Assembly (NCBI GenBank): GCA_963705325.1
Contig: OY970069.1
Coordinates: 806,001-870,000 of the forward strand
Reading direction: 5' to 3'
DNA from: DATARH01 sp963705325
GTDB taxonomy: Bacteria > Pseudomonadota > Alphaproteobacteria > ATCC43930 > CGMCC-115725
Length of the DNA: 64,000 bases
Positions 27,572-35,641 of this stretch are shown here, piece by piece. Position numbers and translations under genes: made by a program. The notes under the pieces were generated by a model. That model worked only from the letters and a program-made list of their open reading frames with translations, searched no databases and was not told where the DNA came from. Every line of letters starts with the position of its first letter. The first letter of the stretch is position 1.

Positions 27572-29068
27572 ATGAGCGACACGGTAGTGGATAGCTCCCA
27601 ACCTGCTGTCCACGCCCCCACGCCGGCTTATGGCATCTGGACCCTAACCGCGGTGGCAGTGATCACCGTATTGCGGTTGTTGTGGCTGTTGGTTCAAAGC
27701 GCCGAGCTCTATCCCGATGAAGCTCAATACTGGTTTTGGGCGCAGCATCTCGCTCTGGGCTATTACTCCAAGCCACCCCTTGTCGCCTGGCTGATCGCGC
27801 TCACGACTGCCATGTTCGGTGACGGCGAGTTCGGGGTGCGCCTGTCGGCGCCCGTGCTTCACGCTATCGCCGCCGGCCTCGTGTACGCCATTGGCACACG
27901 GCTTTACGACCGCCGCGTCGGTTTCTGGTCCGCGCTCGCCTATGCCAGCCTGCCGGCCGTCTCGCTATCGGCTTTCTTGATCTCGACCGACGCGGTGTTG
28001 ATGCCGTGTTGGGCGGCCGCGCTCTATGGCTTCATCCGGGCGCGTGAGAGTCGGGGTTGGTACTGGTGGGGGGCCACCGGCGCCGCGATTGGATTTGGTC
28101 TCCTTGCCAAATATGCGATGGCTTATTGGCTGATCTCAGCCTTCGGGTTTGTCTTATTGGCGAAGGACGAACGCCACCATTTGCCGGGGCTCCTTTTGGC
28201 TCTGGCGGTTGGATTGGTCATTGTCGCGCCGAATCTTTGGTGGAACGCAAATCATGGATTTGTCAGCATCCTGCATGTTCGCGACAACGCGCAGCTTGGC
28301 GGCAGCCTCTTTCACCCGATCGCATTTGTCAGGTTCGTGATCTCGCAATTCGGCGTGTTCGGCCCGATCATGTTGACTGGGCTTTTCCTATTGTCCATTC
28401 GTCCGTCCTGCCTTTCGGGGGAGCCGTCGCGGCTTCTCGCCTCGTTCACGTGGCCCACCCTGCTGATCGCGCTGGTTATCAGCCTGTTGTCGCGGGCAGA
28501 GCCAAACTGGGCGGCGCCGGCCTATATCTCGGCGACCGTGCTGGTGATCGGCAGCGCACTGGCTGGCGGCTGGCGCCGGACGGTGGTCGCGTCCATTGTC
28601 TTGCACTTGGCCATGGCGATTGCGGTTTTCGGCGGCAGCGAAGTGGTCTTCGCATCAGGGTTTGCCGTGCCGGCAAAATACGACCCGCTGCACCGGCTGC
28701 GCGGATGGCGCATCCTGGGCCGCCAGGTGAGCGAGGCACTCGGCTCGCATCCCGGGTTGAAGCTGATGGCGGACGACCGGGAACTCCTCGCTGCGCTGGT
28801 CTACTACGTCCACCCGCATCCGTTTGACGCCGTCGAATGGGAACCGGTTCCCGGTATCACCGACCAATGGCGTCTCGAAAACAACGAGCGTATTCATCGC
28901 GGCGAGGATTTTCTCGCCGTGACCGATCATGGGCTTTACGGCCAGATGCGTCCCCAATTTGCGGGATTGACGTTGCTCAAAACTGTCGCGATCCCCACCG
29001 GGCCTGGTGGCGGCATGACCTATACCCTGTATATCGCCCGCGGGTATCGCGGTCCCGAACGGCCTTAA
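27572..29068 (+). CDS. GT39/ArnT-like membrane glycosyltransferase
   Basis: A 498-residue polytopic membrane protein of the PMT_2/ArnT type, which transfers a sugar from a polyprenyl carrier on the periplasmic side. The first loop carries LYPDEAQYWFWAQHLALGYY, with the acidic catalytic pair DE, and YYSKPPLVAWLI follows. About ten to twelve hydrophobic helices and a soluble C-terminal domain of about 140 residues come after. The acceptor (lipid A, protein or polysaccharide) cannot be told. The start at ATG 27572 gives the usual short cytoplasmic tail; the frame extends to 27476. A methyltransferase gene follows after 12 bases. Confidence 0.85.
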   Translation: MSDTVVDSSQPAVHAPTPAYGIWTLTAVAVITVLRLLWLLVQSAELYPDEAQYWFWAQHLALGYYSKPPLVAWLIALTTAMFGDGEFGVRLSAPVLHAIAAGLVYAIGTRLYDRRVGFWSALAYASLPAVSLSAFLISTDAVLMPCWAAALYGFIRARESRGWYWWGATGAAIGFGLLAKYAMAYWLISAFGFVLLAKDERHHLPGLLLALAVGLVIVAPNLWWNANHGFVSILHVRDNAQLGGSLFHPIAFVRFVISQFGVFGPIMLTGLFLLSIRPSCLSGEPSRLLASFTWPTLLIALVISLLSRAEPNWAAPAYISATVLVIGSALAGGWRRTVVASIVLHLAMAIAVFGGSEVVFASGFAVPAKYDPLHRLRGWRILGRQVSEALGSHPGLKLMADDRELLAALVYYVHPHPFDAVEWEPVPGITDQWRLENNERIHRGEDFLAVTDHGLYGQMRPQFAGLTLLKTVAIPTGPGGGMTYTLYIARGYRGPERP

Positions 29069-29080
29069 GGCGAGCGGAAA

Positions 29081-29908
29081 ATGCCGATCATCGGCCGTCT
29101 CGCCGCGCTCTACGAACAGCGTGGCATCCGCATCGCCACCGGACTCAATCCCAGCCATTTCGACGATTTCCCGCACGCCGCCTTCACCTGGTTTTTCAAA
29201 GACGGCGAGAGTCTCACGAATGGGCTGGGCATCGCGCTGCAAGAAATCTATTTCTTTGAATGCCTGTTCGCGCGATTTCGCCCAAAAGCCGTCTTCGCAA
29301 TCGGCAACTCGCTGGGCTGGAGCACGCTGGCGCTCTCCCTGACCAACCCGGATGCGCGGGTGCTGGCGATTGATGCCGGAACCGACCGCCAGGCCGAAGA
29401 AGGCATTCGCTTTACCAACCGCATCGCCAAAGAAGAAGGCTTACCGGTGACCGTCGTCGCCGGGTCGTCGCCTGGCGACGTCGCGCAAATCCTGCACGAC
29501 CAGAAGATGCCGCCGATCGAATTCGCGTTTATCGACGGCTACCACTCTGTGGATCAGGTCGTGCTCGACTTCGGCGCCGTCAGTAAAGCGGCGGCGCCCG
29601 GTTGCGTCTACCTGTTTCACGATGCCGAGAATTTTGGCCTCGCGCCGGGAATTGAGCGTATCGCGGCTGAAACAGGCATGCACTGGCAATTGCTGCGCGG
29701 GACCACCTCGGGCATGGCAATCGTTTACGACGACCGATCGCCCTTGATTTTCGACGACATCGCGCCCTTCGTCGTCTCGGCGGAGGCTGTTGCCGCGATA
29801 CGCGACGCAGCCTGGGGCCACCGTCACCGCCACTTGGCACGCTGGCGGAAGAGCCTCAGAAAGCGGCTTGGCAAGAGGCTGCCCACACTTCCGCTCGGTG
29901 AACCCTAA
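29081..29908 (+). CDS. Class I SAM-dependent methyltransferase
   Basis: A 275-residue protein with a methyltransferase core. The SAM-binding start is PKAVFAIGNSLGWSTLALS, the acidic end of strand 2 is VLAIDAG, and the later strand reads IEFAFIDGYHSVDQVVLDF, the form seen in the Methyltransf_24 group. A basic C-terminal tail (HRHRHLARWRKSLRKRLGKR) may bind membrane or nucleic acid. It follows the glycosyltransferase by 12 bases, so methylation of a glycan or sugar is plausible, by context only. Confidence 0.75.
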   Translation: MPIIGRLAALYEQRGIRIATGLNPSHFDDFPHAAFTWFFKDGESLTNGLGIALQEIYFFECLFARFRPKAVFAIGNSLGWSTLALSLTNPDARVLAIDAGTDRQAEEGIRFTNRIAKEEGLPVTVVAGSSPGDVAQILHDQKMPPIEFAFIDGYHSVDQVVLDFGAVSKAAAPGCVYLFHDAENFGLAPGIERIAAETGMHWQLLRGTTSGMAIVYDDRSPLIFDDIAPFVVSAEAVAAIRDAAWGHRHRHLARWRKSLRKRLGKRLPTLPLGEP

Positions 29909-29956
29909 TCGGCCGATTGGTCTCGGCGGACCGGCACTTCGACGCCGCGGCGGGCC

Positions 29957-30085
29957 CTACCACAAGGGATAAAGATTCTTGACCTCGGCCGCCGCGCGCC
30001 GCCGGCCGTTGCGCAGGCGTAAGAAAATGACCGCGCCGAGCCCGAGGACTCCGACCAGGAGCAATATCCACAATTCGAGCGTCAT
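29957..30085 (-). CDS. 42-residue single-pass membrane protein
   Basis: A very small gene. The protein is one hydrophobic helix (LWILLLVGVLGLGAVIFL) followed by a basic stretch RLRNGRRRAAAEVKN. The ATG at 30085 lies 13 bases after the SGNH hydrolase stop, with AAGG nine bases upstream. The form and position fit a small membrane partner or stabiliser for the upstream operon. It could be spurious, but the sharp hydrophobic-then-basic layout argues for a real product. Confidence 0.5.
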   Translation of the reverse strand: MTLELWILLLVGVLGLGAVIFLRLRNGRRRAAAEVKNLYPLW

Positions 30086-30098
30086 GCCGCAGCCTTGT

Positions 30099-31289
30099 CT
30101 ATCGTTGCCCGGCCACGTCCAGCAATGCGGCAAGGCTCGGCACCATCGCCTCGGCGACGGCGAGATTGCCCGCCTCGGATAGGTGTACCATGTCAATGTA
30201 GACAGGCGATGCAATCTCGTCAAAAAGCGCGGATAAATCGACTGTATCGGTCACGCCAGCAATGTCGATCCGGCGCCTATATTCCCCAATTGCGGCCTCA
30301 TTGAGCGCCCGGCGCGCTACGACGTCCCTGGTATGGTCGGCCTCAAAGCGTTGCTCGTCGCCCGATTTGACTCGCTTCGTCGTGATCACCGGTTGCCAAT
30401 AGAAGATCGGCCGAAATCCATAATCGGCCGCAAGAAGCCGCACCACCCGCTGATTCGCAAAATAGACATCGAGCACCTCACCAGCGAGTTGTCGCAGATC
30501 GATCCCTGACAGGTCAGCCTCCGGCTCCGGCAGCGGCCCGCGCAAGGGCGCACCGGTGAGTCGCCGCAACCGCCGCAGGCTTCGCGGTATGGCAGACAGT
30601 AGCGCCGCGACGAAGAGGTCACGGCGGCGCTCGTTCAGCAGCAGGTTGAATTCGGCGCGACGCCGCTGTTCGTTCAGCAGCCCGCCGGCCCGGCCGGTCT
30701 GCTCAGCTGCTGCCAGGTCGTTCGCGCCATCGTAGAACAGCGCGATGTCGAACCTTGTCTCGGTACGAAGCAGCTGTTGCAGGGTGATCAGCTCTTGCGT
30801 GCTGTTGTGGCCGAGCTGGCCATAATTGGTCACCGCCACGCGGTGCCCAAGCTCGCCGAGGCGCGCGGCGAGGATCGCCGGAATGGTGCGATCATCGCGC
30901 GCGCCCATCCCCATCATGGTCGAGCCGCCGAAGCAAAGGATGCGGACCGTCCCCGCTTCTGCCCGGTCTTCGCCTGGCGTCGGGCGCAAGCCGCGCCGGT
31001 CTAGCGTTACATAGTTGCCGCGAGCCGGCCGCTGCCACCACCCGACATAGGGTCGCCAATCGACCCGCACGGCACGGCCGAACTCATCGAAGTAGCCGAT
31101 GGCCCAATCGGCCCCGGCCTGCGCATCGGCAACAGCGGCGCTGTCAGGGCGATTGCTGCGCCGGTAACGCATCAGACGACTCAAACGCTGCCACGCGTTT
31201 GGAACAAATTCGATAAACAACACCAGGATCAGCAGCAGGCCGGCGACGTGCCACAGCGCAACGACAAACCGGCCAGCCGACGCCAACAT
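30099..31289 (-). CDS. Membrane-anchored SGNH/GDSL-like hydrolase
   Basis: A 396-residue protein with one N-terminal transmembrane anchor (VALWHVAGLLLILVLFIEFV, residues 10-29) and a periplasmic SGNH domain. The four blocks are all visible: nucleophile Ser123 in CFGGSTMMG, Gly157 in NYGQLGHNS, Asn190 in YDGAND, and Asp366-x-x-His369 in DMVHLSEAGN. Such enzymes often act as O-acetyl or other acyl esterases or transferases on glycans. ATG 31289 was chosen because the glycosyltransferase stop is one base upstream; the longer frame to 31415 overlaps that gene. Third gene of the response-regulator operon. Confidence 0.82.
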   Translation of the reverse strand: MLASAGRFVVALWHVAGLLLILVLFIEFVPNAWQRLSRLMRYRRSNRPDSAAVADAQAGADWAIGYFDEFGRAVRVDWRPYVGWWQRPARGNYVTLDRRGLRPTPGEDRAEAGTVRILCFGGSTMMGMGARDDRTIPAILAARLGELGHRVAVTNYGQLGHNSTQELITLQQLLRTETRFDIALFYDGANDLAAAEQTGRAGGLLNEQRRRAEFNLLLNERRRDLFVAALLSAIPRSLRRLRRLTGAPLRGPLPEPEADLSGIDLRQLAGEVLDVYFANQRVVRLLAADYGFRPIFYWQPVITTKRVKSGDEQRFEADHTRDVVARRALNEAAIGEYRRRIDIAGVTDTVDLSALFDEIASPVYIDMVHLSEAGNLAVAEAMVPSLAALLDVAGQR

Positions 31290-31290
31290 T

Positions 31291-32208
31291 TCACGCGGTG
31301 ACCGGCTTCCGGGTGCGCAGGTCCAGGCTGCCGCCGTAGCGCAGCGAGGTCTCAACTGTGCCGCCATCGAGCCGTTTGAGGCGATGGATACCGGTCTTTT
31401 GGTCGGGACCGGCAAGGTGTATCACCCCAATGACCTCGTGGGGAGCATAGGGCTCGACAAAGAGGCCACGCGCGGCGTCGTAAGCGGGCAGCGCGTCACC
31501 GACCGCCCAGTTGCAATAAGCAGGCAAAAAATTGGCCGGCAGGCCTTCGGCAAAGATCGCGTAGTTGAGCGCGATCTGCTCGGCGAAGAAAAAGCGCGTG
31601 CGCTGCAGTACTCGCGTCAAAAGCCGAGCCCATTCCTGCCAATGCGAAGCGTCGCGGTGGAGCGCGAAGACGCCGCAATTCGCGGTCGGGTTGCGGCCGA
31701 GGCGTTCGGCGGCGCGCCAGCCGAATGCCTCACGATACGTCTTCCAGGCTAGGTTCATTCCGAGCAATTTCGGTCGCTTGTAGTGCCGCTTGTACGCGCG
31801 GTCGAGTTCGAGCGCGATGGCGATCTTGTCGGCGCCCGCGGCGGCACAATACAGCTCGACAACGCGCCATTCCTGCAGCCAGGCGTCGGCATCGAGCCAA
31901 AAATACATTTCGTAGCCTGGAAAATGCCGCGGCAGAAATGGCCGTGCCACCTGGGCCTTGAAGGTTTCCGGCATTCGCTCGCGACCGGAAAATTCAACGT
32001 CCCAGCCGGGACGCACGACATGCGCCTGGATTTCGCGAAGCCAAGCGAGCTGCTCCGAGGCCAACCCCAGATCGAGCACCCCGATGGGCACGCATGCGTT
32101 GAGCGCGCGTACCGACATGACGGCGTCGCGCAGCAGCGGGAAGTACCCGCTATCCGCGGCGCTGATGACGATAAGCTCTGAAGATCGGGGCGTCGCGCCC
32201 CGGCTCAC
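31291..32208 (-). CDS. Putative glycosyltransferase with DxD motif
   Basis: A 305-residue soluble protein. The N-terminal part (SELIVISAADSGYFPLLRDA) has the feel of a GT-A nucleotide-sugar fold, and MYFWLDADAWL provides a DxD at Asp106 and Asp108, the usual metal and nucleotide-sugar ligand. Further on, NPTANCGVFALHRDASHWQE and FFFAEQIALNYAIF resemble acceptor-site segments of such enzymes. No specific GT family is assigned with confidence. The GTG start at 32208 overlaps the response-regulator stop in a GTGA, and its own stop lies one base before the SGNH gene, so the three are tightly coupled. Confidence 0.65.
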   Translation of the reverse strand: MSRGATPRSSELIVISAADSGYFPLLRDAVMSVRALNACVPIGVLDLGLASEQLAWLREIQAHVVRPGWDVEFSGRERMPETFKAQVARPFLPRHFPGYEMYFWLDADAWLQEWRVVELYCAAAGADKIAIALELDRAYKRHYKRPKLLGMNLAWKTYREAFGWRAAERLGRNPTANCGVFALHRDASHWQEWARLLTRVLQRTRFFFAEQIALNYAIFAEGLPANFLPAYCNWAVGDALPAYDAARGLFVEPYAPHEVIGVIHLAGPDQKTGIHRLKRLDGGTVETSLRYGGSLDLRTRKPVTA

Positions 32209-32894
32209 GGTAGCAGCCGGTACCCGCCCGGCTCGGTCACGAGAATCTCGGCATTCGCGGGATCGCGCTCGATTTTCTGCCGCAGGCGGTAGACATGGGT
32301 TTCCAGCGTATGGGTTGTCACGCCGGCATTGTAGCCCCACACCTCGTCGAGCAAGGTCGCGCGGCCGATCGCGCGGTCGCCCGCGTGGTAGAGATAGCGA
32401 AGGATCGCTGTCTCCTTTTCGGTCAGCCGCACCTTCTTGCGACCGCTGGAGTCGGTCATCAGCTTCGCGCCCGGCCGAAACGTATACGGGCCGATGGCGA
32501 AAACGGCATCATCGCGACGCTCACTCTGCCGCAGATGGGCACGCAAGCGGGCCAGCAACACGTTGAGACGAAACGGCTTCGTCACGTAATCATTAGCGCC
32601 CGCGTCGAGACCCTGAACCGTATCGCCGTCGCCGTCGGCCGCGGTGAGCACGACGATCGGCACGCCCACGGCCTCGCTACGCAGCCGGCGGCAAAGGTCG
32701 CGGCCATCCATGTCGGGAAGTCCGATATCGAGGAGGATCGCGTCGAAGCGCTCCCGCCCAATCGTCTCGAGCGCTTCCGCGGCGCAGCCGCATTCGGTGC
32801 TAACGAACTCGCCGTCGCGGTTAAGCTGCTCCGCCAAGGTCTGGCGCAACGCCGCGTCGTCGTCGACGATCAGAATTTTTCGAGCCGCCTGCAT
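32205..32894 (-). CDS. OmpR/PhoB-type response regulator, no adjacent kinase
   Basis: A 229-residue two-component regulator. The receiver domain (residues 6-122) has the acidic pair Asp11/Asp12, phosphoacceptor Asp56 in ILLDIGLPDMDG, Thr84 and Lys106. The C-terminal winged helix contains LTEKETAILRYLYH and a typical recognition end (THTLETHVYRLRQKIERDPA, then GYRLLP). ATG 32894 follows GGGGAC; an upstream in-frame ATG at 32954 is possible. There is no histidine kinase next to it. Its stop overlaps the start of a glycosyltransferase gene, so it heads an operon with two envelope-type enzymes. Confidence 0.9.
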   Translation of the reverse strand: MQAARKILIVDDDAALRQTLAEQLNRDGEFVSTECGCAAEALETIGRERFDAILLDIGLPDMDGRDLCRRLRSEAVGVPIVVLTAADGDGDTVQGLDAGANDYVTKPFRLNVLLARLRAHLRQSERRDDAVFAIGPYTFRPGAKLMTDSSGRKKVRLTEKETAILRYLYHAGDRAIGRATLLDEVWGYNAGVTTHTLETHVYRLRQKIERDPANAEILVTEPGGYRLLP

Positions 32895-32996
32895 GTCCCC
32901 GAACCCGTTTGTCGCAACCGACGGGGCTTTATTCGCAACCGGCAGATTTGTCATCCCCGGCTGGAACGTCGCTCAATTTAGCCGATAGACGCGGAG

Positions 32997-34286
32997 ATGT
33001 CTTGTCAGCCGCCATCCTTGCGCCAATTTGCAGAAGACATCGCCACCGGTGGGCGCGCGGCAGCCATGCCGGTTGGCAGTTTTGCTTGCGCCCGTGGCTG
33101 CGGGTTGTTCATGTTGCCGCGCCGCGCCGGTGCGGCGGAAGAGGTATTGGTGGCCCGTCGCCCCGATTCATCCCCACAGTCGACGCCGCTTCGACCCGCT
33201 GTTGGCCGCGTGCTGGACGAGGCAATCGTCACTTTTCGCCGCGGCGATCCGGTATTGCTCGACGGCGAGAACGGAGCGGTTCTGGCCATCGCCGCTGAGC
33301 TGGTGACCGACGAGAGCCTCAATCGGCTGCGTAACATGTCTAGTCGGCGGCTAAATGTGGTTCTGACGCGCCGGCGGGCGGTCGCGCTGGGCCTTGCTCC
33401 GCGCAGTGCGCTCGCTGGCGTGGTCAGAGTGACCGTCGCCGCACAGCTTTCTGCCGCGGTGATCCGCAAGCTTGCCGACCCGTCGGCCTCCCTGGGCGCC
33501 GAGCCACCGGGGCTAGGGCCCGAGCCGGCGACCGCCGAACCGGGAGCGCTCGCGGCGGTCACCTTGGCGAAACTCGCCGACCTCTTGCCTGCGGCGCTTG
33601 TGTTGTGGCTGGTGCCGACCGAGGCGGCGCTCGCGCGGCGCCGTGCCGATTTTTCCGTGGTCGACATGACCGCTGTGCTCAACCGGCGGGCGGCGATAGC
33701 TGAGCTCGAGCGCGTCGCTGAGGCGCGGGTGCCGTTGACGAACGCCGAGGACGCGCGGCTCGTCGCTTTCCGCCCAAGGGATGGCGGCACTGAGCATTTA
33801 GCGATCTTGATCGGAACGCCTGACCCGGCGAATGGCGTTTTGGTGCGGCTTCATTCGGAATGCTTCACCGGCGACGTGCTGGCGAGCCTCCGGTGTGATT
33901 GCGGCGAGCAGCTTCAGGGCGCCATCGCCACGATCGCCGCGGCCGGTGGCGGCGTGCTGCTCTACCTCGCCCAGGAGGGCCGGGGCATCGGGCTCGTCAA
34001 CAAGCTGCGCGCCTACCAGCTCCAGGATGCCGGTTTCGACACGATCGACGCCAATGAGCAATTAGGCTTCGACGCCGACGAACGGGTCTACCTGCCGGCG
34101 GCCGAAATGCTCAAGCAGCTCGGCTACACCTCGGTACGGCTGCTAACTAACAATCCGGACAAAGTAGCCGCACTGGAGCGCTACGGCATCAACGTCGTCG
34201 AACGGGTACCGCACGTTTTTCCCGCCAACGGGCACAACGAACGTTATCTCAACACCAAGGCGACGCGCAGCGGCCACATCCTCTAG
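32997..34286 (+). CDS. ribA: GTP cyclohydrolase II with degenerate RibB-like N-domain
   Basis: RibA opens GTP to the first riboflavin intermediate. The C-terminal domain (about residues 230-430) is complete: RLHSECFTGDVLASLRCDCG supplies the three zinc cysteines, AQEGRGIGLVNKLRAYQLQD follows, and RLLTNNPDKVAALERYGI closes the site. The N-terminal part (about residues 66-200) looks like a decayed DHBP synthase (RibB): VLDEAIVTFRRGDPVLLDGE aligns with the RibB start, but the acidic active-site motif that should follow (DDEDRENEGD in intact enzymes) is gone. It is therefore probably mono-functional. The first 60 residues are atypical and the true start may lie further in. Confidence 0.88.
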   Translation: MSCQPPSLRQFAEDIATGGRAAAMPVGSFACARGCGLFMLPRRAGAAEEVLVARRPDSSPQSTPLRPAVGRVLDEAIVTFRRGDPVLLDGENGAVLAIAAELVTDESLNRLRNMSSRRLNVVLTRRRAVALGLAPRSALAGVVRVTVAAQLSAAVIRKLADPSASLGAEPPGLGPEPATAEPGALAAVTLAKLADLLPAALVLWLVPTEAALARRRADFSVVDMTAVLNRRAAIAELERVAEARVPLTNAEDARLVAFRPRDGGTEHLAILIGTPDPANGVLVRLHSECFTGDVLASLRCDCGEQLQGAIATIAAAGGGVLLYLAQEGRGIGLVNKLRAYQLQDAGFDTIDANEQLGFDADERVYLPAAEMLKQLGYTSVRLLTNNPDKVAALERYGINVVERVPHVFPANGHNERYLNTKATRSGHIL

Positions 34287-34291
34287 CGCGG

Positions 34292-34981
34292 TTATTTCGC
34301 CGCCGCCGGATACGGCAGCCTTGCGCCGAAGATCGCCGTGCCAACGCGCACATGCGTCGCGCCGAAGCAAATCGCGATCTCATAATCCGCGCTCATCCCC
34401 ATGCTGAGGCCGGCGAGGTCGTTCCGGCGCGCGATCTCGCGCAGCAACGCGAAATGCGGTGACGGTTCCTCGTCCTGCGGCGGGACACACATCAGCCCGA
34501 CGATCGGCAGGCCGAGCCGATCGCGGCAGTCGGCGATAAAGGCATCAGCGGCGTCCGGAAACACGCCGGATTTCTGCGGTTCCTCGCCGGTGTTGATTTC
34601 GATGAAGCAGGGCAGGCGTCGATCGGCCCGCACCATCTCGCGGGCGAGTGCCTCGGCCAGCCGCGGCCGGTCCACGGTTTCGATCACATCGAAATGGGCA
34701 ACCGCGTCCTTGACCTTGTTGCTCTGTAACGGGCCGATCAAATGCAACGTGAGATCAGGAAATTCCGCGCGCAGCGCCGGGAACTTTGCCAGCGCCTCCT
34801 GTACCCGGTTTTCGCCGAAAGCGCGCTGACCGGCAATGAGCGCAGCGCAAATCGCGTCCGCACCATGGGTTTTACCGACCGCGACCAGGGTCACCGCGTC
34901 GGAAGCCCGTCCAGCGGCCCGCGCCGCAGCCTCGATGCGGCCCCGTACCATGGCCAAATTCGCCGCGATCACCTCTTCCAT
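34292..34981 (-). CDS. YggS/PLPBP family pyridoxal-phosphate homeostasis protein
   Basis: A 229-residue PLP-binding TIM-barrel protein that buffers vitamin B6 and affects amino-acid metabolism without known catalysis. The PLP lysine is Lys37 in VTLVAVGKTHGADAI. LHLIGPLQSNKVKDAVAHFD, the segment INTGEEPQKSGVFPD, and LSMGMSADYEIAICFGATHVRVGTAIFG are all family blocks, quoted here in shorter pieces for the last: LSMGMSADYEIAI and VRVGTAIFG. It converges on ribA with a five-base gap and is divergent from the DUF3576 gene. Confidence 0.93.
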   Translation of the reverse strand: MEEVIAANLAMVRGRIEAAARAAGRASDAVTLVAVGKTHGADAICAALIAGQRAFGENRVQEALAKFPALRAEFPDLTLHLIGPLQSNKVKDAVAHFDVIETVDRPRLAEALAREMVRADRRLPCFIEINTGEEPQKSGVFPDAADAFIADCRDRLGLPIVGLMCVPPQDEEPSPHFALLREIARRNDLAGLSMGMSADYEIAICFGATHVRVGTAIFGARLPYPAAAK

Positions 34982-35049
34982 AAGAGCTCCATTCCTGGCA
35001 AAACCTCACCGCCGCGCCCGGCCCGCGGCGTTGCCGCACAGGATACAAA

Positions 35050-35607
35050 ATGCCGGTTAGGTATTACCGCCTGCCCTCCATCATCGCCGCAAGCCTTTTG
35101 CTGCTTCCCGGCTGCACAGCGACACGTGTTACCCAGCCTGACGCGACCGCAGCCCAACTGCCGCAGGCCAATCAACAAGCCTCCGCTGACGACGACGGCA
35201 TGGATACTGAGGGCACGATCTGGACACTGCTCGGCATCGCCAAAAAACCTGCGCCTGACTTCGGCATTCACACAGGTCCCGGTGTCAGCCCGGAATTATG
35301 GCAAGCGACGATCGATACCCTGAGTTTCACACCGATGGATTCGCTTGATCCGCGAACCGGCTTGGCGGTAACCGACTGGTATAGCCCCAAAGGTAAGCCT
35401 GACGAGCGGTTGCGCGTCACCGCCTTTGTCAAGGCCCGTGCGCTGCGCTCGGATTCGATCGTCGTTACGGTCGAGCGCCAGACCCGAAGCGGCGCGCAGT
35501 GGCAAGATGCGCCGGTGGCGCAGAAGCTCGTGGAAGACCTCGAAAATGCCATCCTCCAGCGCGCGCGCGAGGTGCACATTGCGCGTTTGCGGGCGGACCA
35601 ACAGTAG
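35050..35607 (+). CDS. DUF3576 lipoprotein
   Basis: A 185-residue lipoprotein. The N-terminus is a signal sequence ending in the lipobox LLPGC with Cys22. The mature part has the DUF3576 pattern (PELWQATIDTLSFTPMDSLDP and GLAVTDWYSPKGKPDERL), an alphaproteobacterial family of unknown function, probably anchored in the envelope. It stands directly upstream of leuS, with lptE beyond it, a linkage found in other alphaproteobacteria. That suggests, but does not prove, a role in outer-membrane biogenesis. Confidence 0.88.
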   Translation: MPVRYYRLPSIIAASLLLLPGCTATRVTQPDATAAQLPQANQQASADDDGMDTEGTIWTLLGIAKKPAPDFGIHTGPGVSPELWQATIDTLSFTPMDSLDPRTGLAVTDWYSPKGKPDERLRVTAFVKARALRSDSIVVTVERQTRSGAQWQDAPVAQKLVEDLENAILQRAREVHIARLRADQQ

Positions 35608-35641
35608 CCTTGCCGCCGCCGGCTCGGCCGCAGGAGCGGTG

